From Diphasiastrum complanatum (Eukaryota; Streptophyta; Lycopodiopsida; Lycopodiales; Lycopodiaceae): DNA of 64,000 bases. The translations under genes were made by a program, and so were the position numbers. Position 1 is the first letter of the stretch. Every line of letters begins with the position of its first letter. Location: positions 51,726,557 through 51,790,556 of the forward strand of contig CM055097.1 in assembly GCA_029204225.1 (NCBI GenBank), read 5' to 3'. Under the pieces are notes generated by a model that saw only the letters and a program-made list of their open reading frames with translations, had not been told where the DNA came from and did not search any database. Of the stretch, positions 22,701-33,158 are shown piece after piece.

Positions 22701-22877
22701 CCCTTCTTGGCGTTCCCTAGATGCGAAGATTCCAAGCGTGGGTCGACCACGACTAGCTGACAGGAGTCCACAAGTCACTTCACACACCCAAGGACTTGAA
22801 GAAACTGGACCACATCAACATTATGGAAGACATCGCGGGCTACCTGATCCAACAAAGGTGGGCCAAGAAGACTCTTT
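19779..22877 (+). pseudogene. G2 third ORF: N-terminal domain, Ser/Thr linker, coiled coil
   Basis: A long extra ORF downstream of pol. I chose the ATG at 19779 (MASSSSEDSG); an upstream ATG at 19743 is in frame, but the G3 ORF also starts MASGSSSSS. The N-terminal domain spans 19779 to about 20520 and includes NGYLIDAITEPVIQTAAHLL (20160-20219), shared in pattern with G3 and N. A Ser/Thr/Pro-rich linker follows to about 21300, then a coiled coil (21390-21850, for example KLQHELILAQQHEQE and REIAKLQ), and a C-terminal region ending near DLKKLDHINIMEDIAGYL. Frameshifts occur near 21080, 22000 and 22390, and there are several stops. No signal peptide or membrane segment is seen, so an envelope protein is not supported. 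Confidence 0.72.
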
Positions 22878-23034
22878 ACTGAACCGGCAGCCGAGAGACC
22901 GGCACTACTTCAAGCCGTGGGTCCTATTCGGGTTGTTCCCAACAAATTGTAAATAAATAAAATCAGCTAATAAAATGTGTTGCGAAAGCATGGCATCCTG
23001 CGTGCATAAGCCCATGGCCCAATGAGCATGCAAG

Positions 23035-23690
23035 CTTAAGTTGTAAATAAAATAAAATAGACTTGGGCCTTTTAAAATAAAACTAGAGGCCCAAACTCAT
23101 TTTTAAACTTAGAGATTACTTTTGAGAGTTGGGTCCAAAATGGGACTCACATGAATCTTGTGAATTTCAATGTACTTTTTGTGGACCCTTGGATCAAGTT
23201 GGGTCCAAGATGAATGGATAGGATCAATGTAAATATTAGCCAATTTTCCCATTTTATAAAAAGGCACGATTTGTACTCTATTTCCATGCTTAATAGAGGG
23301 GAGGAGACTCTATCATTTTGAGAGCTCAAGCATTCTCATTTGCTAATCACTCTTGCTTATGCTATTGTTCTGGTTTGCTTGTTATTTCCATTTTCCATGC
23401 TTTTTGTTTATGCTTGTTAAGGTTTTTCCATAGGCAATGACATTGAACATTTGAGCTAACCTCCATCTCATCTCTCTCTCTCTTTCTCTCTTCGTCTTCT
23501 TTTTCCTCTTCTATTCTATCGTGTGTCTTCACCAACAATCATGATGTAAGTTAGGGGAGTAGAGTTAGTGTGAGTAGTGTTAGAGGAGGTAGAGTTAGAT
23601 AAAAAGTAGGCAAACTAACTAAAAGTAGCATCTATGCATAGTTAGGTGCCTATCCAGTGAACTAACCCTTGTTGATAGGCGGGAGGGCTA
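23035..23690 (+). repeat. Probable G2 3' LTR
   Basis: It opens with the sequence also found at 17737-17800 and contains a TATA-like TTTATAAAAA at 23253-23262. CT-rich text follows at 23462-23490. It runs to about 23690, where G1 coding resumes. The edges are uncertain because no second full copy is present. Confidence 0.5.
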
Positions 23691-23699
23691 TTACAACGT

Positions 23700-23884
23700 C
23701 AGATCGAAGACCCTACAATTATCTGTATGGATCGAAATTTGAGATATTCATTGATCATGATACCTTGAGATACTTTTGTAAGCAGCCAGACCTTAGAGGT
23801 CGACAAGCTAGATGGTCTGAGCTCATGCAAGAATTCCTAATGGAGATTTGGTACAAGAAAGGTGCCGACCAAGTCCCTATAGAT
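23700..23884 (+). pseudogene. Gypsy G1 RNase H fragment
   Basis: Reads NYLYGSKFEIFIDHDTLRYF then CKQPDLRGRQARWSELMQEF and WYKKGA, matching G1b at 34601-34740. It may be the displaced continuation of G1a, whose RNase H stops at 12916 about 25 codons earlier in the family alignment. It ends where the lone LTR begins. Confidence 0.85.
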
Positions 23885-24377
23885 TAGAAAAATGCCTAAA
23901 ATCAAGGGAGGTGTCTATAAGTTAGGAAACTTGGTCCATGTGCCATATTGATGATTATTGGTGGATCCTTTGATGAGTAGGCACTCTCACACGTGCCAAA
24001 TCAGCTGAGTAAGCATCAGCTCGTGTATATATGGTGGCTCATTTGGCCATAATTGACATGGAAGTTAAATCTTGGTTTTGGAGCATTCTAGTCTATCCTC
24101 TCTATTTGTCGTGTGTTTTTATGCATTGATTGGGTTCTAAGCTTAGATACTTTATTCTCAGCTTGTTGTCCATACTCTGACACGTTCTCACACATGTAAA
24201 ACCAACAAGTACAATTTTTTATCAATAATGATTGTTCTTGTTAGATTTATTCATCTAGATTTGATCTAAATGCTATCTAATCTTGTGTAGATTGATAGGT
24301 TGATCTAATCTAACATCCAATCACACTTGTGGATCTAGTTCAGATCTATTCTTGGTCCATTTTGTTGTACTTTGATA
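23885..24377 (+). repeat. Lone LTR of the element B family
   Basis: Its reverse complement follows the element B LTR at many points: AACAAGAACAATCATTA, AAAACCAAGATT, ATTATGGCCAAATG and a TATATATA box. Its ends are decayed (TAGAAAAATGCC for TGAAAAATGC). The flanks are different parts of G1 (RNase H on the left, gag on the right), so it is not a simple solo LTR in one target. Confidence 0.78.
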
Positions 24378-24946
24378 GGGTGCAAGGGCCCCAAAAGGCA
24401 AAGAATTGTATGGGCAGCCCAATGGCCAAAAGGGCCAGCATCCTTCAATGTTGTCACCTCAAGACCAAGAACGTGCAAAGAGGGAGAACCTCTGAATTGG
24501 ATGTTTGGGGCAGCATAGGTGGAAGGAATGTCCATGGAACTTGATGCGGACCACATATAATCTTCAAGCAGACCAAAGTAATGACCCTATGACAACGAAA
24601 GAGATCAAGCAGGAAGCCAATCCAGATGTTCCACGTCTCATGAATGTTTTGGTGGTCAAGAGAGTGCACACGGCTCTACTTGTGCTTTTGTCAAAATCGG
24701 CCCACCAAGGGTATCAATTTTCTAACACTTCTCTTATTGTTATGTGAGGACAGTTGAATGGTAGGTTCTATTTGACACCGGGTCCTCTCATAATGTGTTG
24801 AATTCAACTTTGGTACAAAAGTCAATTATGAATACTCAACCATCCCAGTACCAGTACACAGTGGAAATGGCTGATGGAAAGGGTACAGAGATTTGGGATA
24901 AGAGGGTTATGGGCATTCCACTAACTATACAAAGATACACAGGAGA
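24378..24946 (+). pseudogene. G1b gag end and protease start
   Basis: A second copy of gypsy G1. It reads collinearly with 7400-7736 and 11243-11490 of G1a: GCLGQHRWKECPWNLMRTTY for the knuckle, where the first Cys codon is replaced next to a stop, then the protease motif FDTGSSHN near 24775 and NSTLVQKS. The uninterrupted G1b sequence between knuckle and protease shows where copia C1 entered G1a. Coding stops at 24946 where element N begins; it resumes at 33159 with a loss of roughly 15-20 bp. Several stops and shifts are present. Confidence 0.85.
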
Positions 24947-25800
24947 TGTTAACAGATGCCCTGCTCCAGAAGATCTGTTGGTTATAATTCTTTTGCTTAC
25001 TTATTCTTCTGCCTGTCAGCAGAGGCAGTGGGCTCTTGCTTAAGTTATTTGTTCTTGTTCAAAGTCCAAAATCAGACAGAATAGACGAATTGACGTTGTA
25101 GTAATTTTGACCTGTCTGTCAGAGGACAACTCAGAGTCGTTCTCTCTTGAAAACACTTACATTCAAACAGAGATGCAAGCCATGAACATTCATTTACAGA
25201 TCAACATGCAACCCAAATGAACATTCAATAGATTCTACAGCTACCTACTCTGAAAACAAACTAAATCAAATTCTAGAGGTCCAAGAATCAAGAAACCAAC
25301 CAGTCTTTTGATTCTTGGACATCCCAAGAACATCAAGAACTAGAATGTTGGAGGATATGCAAGATTTAAACCACATTTCTATCCTATTTAGTTTACCTAA
25401 ATGCTGGCTCCTACATTAATCCACAAACAAGAAAAGAAGACTAATCCACTCTAGAAAAGCAGCAAATCTAATCTACTCCACAATCCACAACCACACACAT
25501 AGGAGGGGAGGGCAAGATCATAAATGCATCACTCAAGAAACAAGCATGATCAAGGAGCTCAATGGATCACCAAACTCATGAAGACTCTTCTCATTTCAGC
25601 ATGGAGTAAGTACAATACACAAAAAGCTCCTCTTCACAAAGAGAGAGTCTCTTAAATAAGCAAGAGAGCTCCTTAGGTGGCATCCTAGTGGAATTTCCAC
25701 ATTTCACAAACTACAAGTGGAATAATGCTCTCCACTAGAGGTCACCATCAAAAGGTGGCTCACTTTACTTTCTTTAAGAGGGGTCTAGCATTTATTACGT
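24947..25800 (-). repeat. Element N left LTR-like repeat
   Basis: Begins TGTTAACAGATG. The part 25150-25660 is similar to 32615-33158 (shared: ccaagaatcaagaaac, ctatttagtttac, atccacaaacaagaaa). The right edge of the LTR is not defined. Confidence 0.6.
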
Positions 25801-28282
25801 TTGCCTAGAAATACTAGTTCCTACATGGTCATTCCATCTTTCGAGATTCACCACGAGGCTTACACAGTTCTTGCTTGTCATTACTACTAGTATTTCTCGG
25901 CTCTCATACTCGACTCTCAGTCTTCGTTCGTCTCGTCTTCTCAGAGACCTACTTGGTCTAAGGTGAGAGGTGCTCTTGGGCAGTTCTATCTGAGTATCTT
26001 GGGGATTCATCAGAATCAGCCAACATCATTCCACCCCTAATGTGTTGTAGGACCCACTGTAACTCATATTGGACAATGTCGCTCCGCTTTCGCATTGGCA
26101 TCTTCGATCGTCACTTGGAAAAGCATAGATCATCGGTCGCTTGCGTAAAACCAAGTGCTTATTGTTGCCAGTCTTTATCAAAAAACTGTTTTTTGCAATT
26201 TGTCGCAATGTGATCAGAATGTCTTATTGCTGCAAGGGGTTGACATTCTCAAAATTGGAGAGCTCTCAACATCTTCACAACTTGCATGCTCGAGTGCTTT
26301 CCATGTGTCTCTTTGTTTTGTCACTTGTATCTACCATTGATGGTTTTATCTTTGGTTTCTTGGCAGATTCTAACTTCTGGGAGATCTGTATCCTCCATTT
26401 GCTTTTGGGTGTTTCTGTGGTTCTTCTCTCAGTTGAAGCTCCAGTCTCAAGGAAAACCTTTGATTTGGTAGGTTGCACAAACTTTGGTTATCAGTATCAA
26501 GGGGATGGACTCATCATCAAACAGTGGTAGAAACAGATTGGACGAATGGTTGGTGACGGCAAAGAAACATGATGAAGGCTTGGTGATAGGGTGAAGGAAC
26601 TGATAGTTCTTTGTACCCTTGCAATGTCGAGCTTTGACCACCACTTGCTGGGTGAGAAGCTCACTTTATTTTGCAGGTTCATGGTTGTCTTCATCTTTCT
26701 TTTTTTGCAGCTCTTTCTTTTGATCCGTTACTTTTGGATCTCTTTGGGCTTCATAGGAGGGGATTCAACTATCATTGCTCCAAAGAGTTTCTTTCGATCA
26801 AGATTGATCTAACTCATCTATTGCTTAAGTTTTGTCCTTTCCTCCTCAACTTCTTATATCTTCTAGCTGCTTTGCCTGCTTCTTAGATCTTCATTTGGCT
26901 GATCATCCACTATAGGTGGCAGTTAGTCTCCGCAAGACACTTGCAATGATCTATTAGCTGCTTCAGTAAGACTATGAAAAGCTAAGAATTTCTTAGAAGA
27001 ACAGTGAACTGATAATAAACAGACAGATGGAAGGTAGGGGGGAGGTGGTGACATCGGTAGATGGTGTGGACGATAGGCATGAGGATGGGTGCAAAAGTAT
27101 GGCAAGAGGCCGATTGAAGAAGGAGACTGATTTCCCAATGTTTGTGTTTTTCTTTTTTGAAGGATTTTCGTCGTGATTGGAATACTTCTTCTGATTGAGT
27201 CGCTTTGGATTGCCCATCTATCCTCTTAGCCTTGTCCTTTTCATATTTGACTTGTGACCTTGGCTGTCGATCTTGTTGTTGTTGCTAGCAGTGTAACTGC
27301 TCAAGTGGATCCAAGCAGATCCACTCTATCCCCCCCAAAAAAATCTGTTGGTGGGGATGTTGTTGCTGGTAAGTGTTCATGCTCAAGATTTGATTGGCGT
27401 GTGGAACATGTAGTTAAAAACACGTTGAACATGTGACTGGACTAAAAACTGAACAAATTTTAACTAAATTTGTTTCGACCTTGCTGAAGTTGACTCGAAG
27501 ATTAATATGGCAATGAGATGTAGGAATCAATTCTAACTTGACATGAATTTCTCATATTTCTCAAAAATCCTAAACTGCTGTACAAGGGGATCTGAAGATG
27601 GATAGATGAATGAAAATGTGTTCGCAAGATGCTCTACGGAAGACTCTCGTGCAGTAGGTATTTCTCATGCAAAAATCAATCACACACTAGGAATGAAGAG
27701 CAACAAGGAAATAAACAAACTGTACAGAGAGTGAGAACTATATAGCACTTGTCGAACAAAACTTGCATTCATCAACATTGATAATGTACCTTGACAATTG
27801 CAATATTTCATTTGTTTTGTAGAGTAATGTGACTTACTCGGACATGCCCTTGTCAAAACAAGACAGGACTGGTGATACTAAAGTCTACCATCATTGATAG
27901 CAGATGTTGTAAGATATAGCTTGAGATGCATGTATATGTATGGGTGAGGAACTATGTCCAGAGTACCTCTCTGAGCAAGAGATTCAAAACCGAACCTCTA
28001 TCTGAATTTTTGAATCTTAGATTTATTTTATATTGGCACATTGGAAGTCTTATCAGCATGTGGAAAGACAAATAGATTTGAGGTTGTAGAAGGGGAGAAA
28101 AACTGTCAATTCGCTATGGAGGTTACTCTTGGTTGGAGATTGTAACAGATGATGGAGTATCGATTTTGCTTTCCTCCTACAAGGACTCATGTCATATCAA
28201 TGTCTTTTGCATTATGGAGCTGGTGTAGTGCGTGGTAATGTAGAAGTTTGCAAGAAACTTCTCGAGTGAGCAACAGTTTTAA
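25801..28282. other. Unassigned interior of element N
   Basis: About 2.5 kb where pol would be expected if N were complete on the minus strand. I see no reverse transcriptase, integrase or protease motif. A purine tract on the minus strand (complement of cctttcctcctcaac near 26835) might be a polypurine tract. Confidence 0.5.
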
Positions 28283-29562
28283 CTATTGGGTGCTATGGTG
28301 CTCATGTTGTGTTGTTGTGAGGATCCTATCGGGAGTCATAACTAACGTGTCGGATAGGTAGTATCTTGTTGGGTTATTTTGGACAGTCTTTGAAACTGTG
28401 TTTTTTGACACAGTTGGGACACTCGGCGTGGTACGTGGTCTTGACTGGTTAACCATAAAATGGCCAGTTTCACCACAGATGAAACATCTGTTGTTCAATT
28501 GCCCTTGTATAACGGCATAGCCATCTTGTATGGCTAGTGGTTCCAGAGCTTCTGGTGGATATTCATAAGAAGTTAAGGAATTTCCAGATTGTGATTGTTG
28601 TTCTTTATATTGTTGGACTGTATGTGTTTGGATATGCTGATATGAAGGACAAGCATCAGCAGGATGCGTAGCCCGACAATGTGGGCACCATATTGGTTTT
28701 CATCTATAAGATACATGTGCAAGGTTTGACTGACCAGACAAACTGCTTTGAATTTACGTCAGGGTAGTTTGAAACTCATTGGTGAGTTTCTCCATCTGCA
28801 GTTGGTGTTGCTTATTAAGCAACTCCAACTAGGATTTCCAAAGCTGATCTTGGGTATCCGCAATTGGCTTCGACTCATGGACAGGAGCACGTGGTGCTCT
28901 CCTTTCCCTAGATTCGTCAGCATCTGATCCCTCATCTTCCTCCTTGATGACATCAGACATAGCTAACTTTAGGCTCATATGACACGTTCAATATAGTCTC
29001 GTACATATTCATCTTTTGTCATCTTGATGCTACTCAATTTGACAAAAGGGCTCTCGATCAAGCGAAAGAGCTTAAAACGCTTGATAAAGGACTCTTTTAA
29101 AACTGACCAATTTGTCTTGTCTTCACGATCAAGGTTGAAAAACCAATCACGTGCTTTAGCAATCATGGTCATCAAAAACAGTTGGACCATAGCATCGAGA
29201 GATGTTTCGCCATACACATCACATGCATTCTCAAAGATTTACAAAAATATTTGAGGGTGCGAAGTACCGTCAAACTTTGGTAGATCTAGCTTGGGTGTAC
29301 GTCTCTCTAGATGAGTTCTGTGAGTGACAGAAACAGCATTAAGGTTGGTTCAGACCTGGGAGGGTTCAGCACCAAAAGAATGGGTTCGTGCTAGTGAAGA
29401 CTCAGCTCTATCAGGTTCTTGTCCCTCAAATGGATTTGTGGATGGCTCTTGGAGTTGGGCCCACATTCAGTAGAACCTATGACGTTTGATTTGTTCAGCT
29501 ATAAGGGACCTTACCTCGTATGGATAATCATCTAGGATTTGAGAATCTATATGTTGGTCCAT
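28283..29562 (-). pseudogene. Element N gag with two zinc knuckles
   Basis: This is a gypsy-type capsid gene, about 426 codons, from ATG at 29562 (MDQHIDSQILDDYPYEVRSL). It has a gag core (PKLDLPKFDGTSHPQIFL, ARDWFFNLDREDKTNWSVLK, ESFIKRFKLF), then two knuckle-like motifs: CPHCRATHPADAC (CX2CX3HX4C) near 28660 and CFICGETGHFMVNQS near 28485. In the second, the last Cys has become Ser. Several in-frame stops are present (near 29470, 29355 and 29245). No protease follows. It is a different gag family from G1 and G3. Confidence 0.8.
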
Positions 29563-29699
29563 TGGGTACTGTTGTGGTGTTTTTGTGTTGGGTATGTGTT
29601 TCTGGTGTTTTTGGATTTATTAGGATTTTTGATATTTTCGGATTTTTTGGTGTTTTTTAGATTTTTTTTTTCTTTTGTTTGGGGTCAAAAATTTGTCTG

Positions 29700-30240
29700 G
29701 ATCGAAAAAAAGAATGACTCGAAAAATAAAAGGCTCAAAAAAAATGTATCGAAAGATTATGCTGGTGACTCGAAAAAATGAATCAAAAAATCTGTGCTGG
29801 TGACTCAAAAAAATTGTATCGAAAATCTGTGTAGGTGAATCGAAAAAAATGTATCAAAAAAATTGAAGGCGTAAAACATTTGTTAAAAAAAATAGAGGAC
29901 TCAAAAAACAGATGACTCAAAAAATAGAAGGCTCGAAAAAATTATATCGAAAAATTAGAGGACTCAAAAAACAGATGACTCAAAAAATAAGTAGTATAAA
30001 AAAATAATGGAGTATCAAAAAATATGGATTATTGAAAAATAATGAGTTTAAAAAATTAAGGGATATCAAAAAATAAGTAGTATCAAAAAATAATGGAGTA
30101 TTGAAAAATTAGGGACTATCGAAAAATTAAGTATCGAAAAATAAAGAGTATCGAAAAAATTAGAAGTATCAAAAAAAAATTATGAGTATCGAAAATTCAG
30201 AAGTATCAAAAAATGAAGCTCGTGGTTCCGTTCGAAATTT
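29700..30240. repeat. A-rich degenerate repeat field
   Basis: Many variants of tatcgaaaaat and gactcaaaaaa repeat over about 540 bp between the N gag and the 23-24-bp array. The period is irregular. Confidence 0.75.
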
Positions 30241-30274
30241 GATAGAGTGGTTCGGTCAAGAATTAACATGTGCT

Positions 30275-30590
30275 TCGGTTGAGATCTGACAAGTACTTTG
30301 GTTGAGATCTGATGAGTGCCTCGGTCGAGATCTGACAGGTGCTTCGGTTGAAATCTGATGAGTGCCTCGGTCGAGATCTGACAGGTGCTTCGGTTGAGAT
30401 CTGATGAGTGCCCCGGTCGAGATTTGATAGGACGCTTCGGTCGAGATTCAACAAGACGCTTCGGTCGAGATTCAACTGTACGCTTTGGTCGAGATTCAAC
30501 TGTACGCTTTGGTCAAAACTCACCAGGACACTTCGATCGAGATTCAACAAGACGCTACGCTCTGGTTGAGATCTGAAATGAACCTGTCGG
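30275..30590. repeat. Minisatellite, 23-24 bp unit, about 13 copies
   Basis: Units of the form cggtcgagatctgacaggt plus gctt or a variant repeat in tandem with point differences. It encodes a short repeating peptide on the minus strand, which I regard as incidental. It lies between the third ORF and gag of element N. Confidence 0.85.
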
Positions 30591-30599
30591 TTTAGATAT

Positions 30600-32505
30600 G
30601 ATAGAAACCCGATAATCGAGTTTGCCCATCCTTATTTCCAGTTCTGTCATTTCCATCATCGTCTTGTGGTTTCTTCGAATGAGCGCCTGTTTGGGCCTTG
30701 CATGTCGTGTCCCACAACTGGTTCACCTTGTCCAAGACTTGTTGCAGGACCTTCCCCATGTCTTCTAGCTGCTTCTGGGACTCCAGGATGATTTTTTTTT
30801 GCTTGGCCACAATATTCTTTAAATTCTTTTTTTTGGCTTCCCGCTCTTTTACCAATCGCACGTACTTTTCCATCTGGATGGCTGAGGCCTGGGGGCCTAA
30901 ATTGTATATCTTCGAGCTTAACTATAGGGGCATCAACTGTCATTACACCCGACGATCCATCTCGTACTTGGTTGACCATCTGGTGTTTCAGTTGTTGTTG
31001 GGCCTCTTCCAAAGTGGTCTTTTGCTCAGCCATCATGGATATGATTTCTTCGGTCTCTTTTTCCTTCTCGTTGGCCAGCCTCTATTGTTGCGCAGTTTCT
31101 TGGTCCTAGCACTGAACCTTGTTTTCGAGCATTTGATGCTGACTTACCAACCAATGCATGTCGTAGCTTGCTTTGGATAGGCCGATCATTGAGCGCTTAG
31201 CTATTTCAGAGAGCTTCTCGGGGTTAGTGAAGGTTGGTTACTGATCAGGGGTGTGAGCTGGTGAAGCTAATCCAAAAAATAGGCGTTTTGTCAAGATTGA
31301 AAATGGAGGTGGAGGGAGTGGAGGAATGATGATAGTAGCAATGGTGGTTGTTGTTGTTGTTGTGGTGGTGGTGGTGGTTATTGGAGGGGTCAGACTTCTT
31401 CCTGACTGATCTACCTTCTCTGGTTCATCGTCACTTATTTCCATCAGGTCCACAGCATCAAAATATTGCAAAGTATCCAAGGTGTGGACTTGTTGGGCTT
31501 GTGGTTGTTGACCTTGTGGCTGCTTGGCCGCTTCCGTGTCCTGGGGACTAGAACTCTCCACTCCTCCCCCCCCCCAGAAAATGTTGCATGTGGTGACGTT
31601 GGTGGCGTTGGTGTGATAACCAATGTGGGTGGGGTGGTGACCTTGTCTGGTTGAACCATGACTTGTGTTGTGGTCATGTCTGGTGCTGTTGTAGACGTAG
31701 TTGCTCCATCACCCCCGTCGATGATGTGTGAGGGTGAGGAGTGTTGTTGGAATGCTGAAATGGAGCTTCTATCATCGGAAGCTGAGCCGTCTGATGCTGA
31801 TCCAGCTGGTGATGTCCTCCTAGCCTGAAGCTTTCTTTGTATTCTTTGTTGTCTTGTGTCTGGCAATTGGGCCTTGGAGGTATCGTTGTGGGTCTGGTTG
31901 TGGGTTTTTCTGCTTCTGTACCAGTGGAAGAATACTGGTGTTGACTCTTTTGGGTTGGAGTCCCGATGGTGAATAGCCCATGAGCGTGAACGCTTGGACT
32001 GTTTGGACCCGATTGGGATGTCCCATGCCTTGTCCGCAATCTATAGGTGTTGTTGAAGCTTGGGTCCATTTTGTACTTGTTGGAGAGTGATATTTGTCAT
32101 GAGATATTCTAGTACGGTTAGTGGCTGGTTGTTCTTAAGGCACTCATGAACGCAGTTCGAAGCAAATTGTGCCGAATCATAGAGGTTCTGGACATGCAGT
32201 CGTGAATCTGCCATCATGTGAAACAGGGACATGGGTACCCTCAGCACTTTTGTCCTTGGTTGTTGTGTGCATCTGGTGAGATATGCACATGCCGCTTGCA
32301 GCTGCTGATCATTGATGGCCTCAACTCTGTACCCGTCCTTATTCTTCCACTTGTCCACGAAGGGATCTATGTATTTGAAGTATGTTGTCTGCTCGATCTT
32401 TTGGAGTGTCCTTGTGATAGCATTTGGTCCTCGAGGGAACCCAAAGGGTTGCAAGTCGGCCGCAAAAGAGACATTATTACCATAGGCTATGGTTCTTTAC
32501 GGTTT
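30600..32505 (-). pseudogene. Element N third-ORF-type gene: domain, linker, coiled coil
   Basis: The coding remains run leftwards from about 32505. An N-terminal domain (32454-32041) contains DGYRVEAINDQQLQAACAYL at 32337-32278, close in pattern to the G2 and G3 third ORFs. A Gln/Ser/Thr/Pro-rich linker follows in shifted frames (32069-31444), including a poly-Thr run from the microsatellite at 31343-31379. A long coiled coil then reads KLSEIAKRSMIGLSKASYDM, QHQMLENKVQ, MMAEQKTTLEEAQQQLKHQ and ILESQKQLEDMGKVLQQVLD (31210-30690). Frameshifts lie near 32060, 31500 and 30880, with a few stops. The beginning seems cut off by the adjacent LTR-like repeat. Function is unknown. Confidence 0.7.
31343..31379. 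repeat. GTT/GTG microsatellite
   Basis: Trinucleotide run ggttgttgttgttgttgtgg continuing as gtggtggtggtggtt. On the minus strand it encodes the poly-Thr part of the linker above. Confidence 0.9.
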
Positions 32506-32569
32506 GGTCTTCTTATTAGAATGGTTTCCAAGCAGAAGCGTTTTCTCATATTACAATGAGTATCTCCAA

Positions 32570-33158
32570 CCTGTCAGTGGGGAGAGACAGATTTGTTACT
32601 CAGGTACATGCATATACAAGCCATGCAACCAGTCCTAGCTCAATATAGATCAGCATTCTGAATCAGGGAGCAATTCTACAATCTATCTACTAAAATCAAG
32701 GAACAAAACAATGACAAGATTAAACTACTCAACAAGAAACAAGAAACAAGAAAAGTAGATTCCTAACAACACTCTAGCAGCCCAAGAATCAAGAAACACC
32801 CATTACTTGATGCTTATAATGCCCAAGAACAATCAAGAACTGAAATGTAAGAGAATATGCAAGATCTACACCACAAATCCAGCCTATTTAGTTTACTTGA
32901 ATGCTGATTCCTACATTGATCCACAAACAAGAAATGAAATCTAATCCACAACTAAAAGCAAGAGAGTAAACAAGAAATCTAATTAATCCACAAACACAAA
33001 GAAATCAAAACGTGCTCATAGGAATTTCACTCAAGAACATTGCCATGAACAAGGAGCTTTACAATCATCAAGAACTCATGGAAGATCTTCTTTATTCACT
33101 CAAGAGAACTTGACAATACATTCAAAGCTCCCTCACAAGAGAGGGGGGCCCTTAAATA
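32570..33158 (-). repeat. Element N right LTR-like repeat
   Basis: Similar to 25150-25660 in the same orientation; homology ends at cttaaata (33151-33158), where G1b resumes. The inner edge is approximate. Confidence 0.6.

Larger units (their letters stand above)
17737..23690 (+). mobile_element. Gypsy G2: Tat/Athila-like element, 5' part deleted
   Basis: It contains the second half of integrase, a spacer, a long third ORF and a likely 3' LTR, all on the plus strand. About 64 bp at 17737-17800 match 23035-23100, so the start of the LTR is joined directly to mid-integrase and everything between is missing. Integrase sequence (YIIVASEYLTKWVEAKA, YYPHGNGQAESSNK) suggests the Tat/Athila side of the gypsy family. 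The right boundary is uncertain. Confidence 0.72.
24947..33158 (-). mobile_element. Element N: composite LTR-like insertion in G1b
   Basis: It interrupts the G1b protease. Diverged direct repeats at about 25150-25660 and 32615-33158 look like its LTRs. Between them, on the minus strand, lie a third-ORF-type gene (32505-30600) and a gag with two knuckles (29562-28283). No protease, integrase or reverse transcriptase was found. The left end opens TGTTAACA; the right end seems truncated, and no target duplication is visible. It may be one non-autonomous element or two elements joined by recombination. Confidence 0.6.

Noticed and set aside
19779-22877. Envelope-like protein for the third ORF
   Set aside because: The position fits env-like genes of plant gypsy elements, but no signal peptide, membrane segment or cleavage motif is visible; a coiled coil alone is not enough.
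26141-26886. Hydrophobic plus-strand frames that might be membrane proteins
   Set aside because: They are short overlapping frames in T-rich sequence, with no conserved domain and several comparable frames on both strands.
30275-30590. CRISPR-like array of regular repeats
   Set aside because: The 23-24-bp units are directly adjacent without unique spacers, and the context is a plant retroelement; it is a minisatellite.
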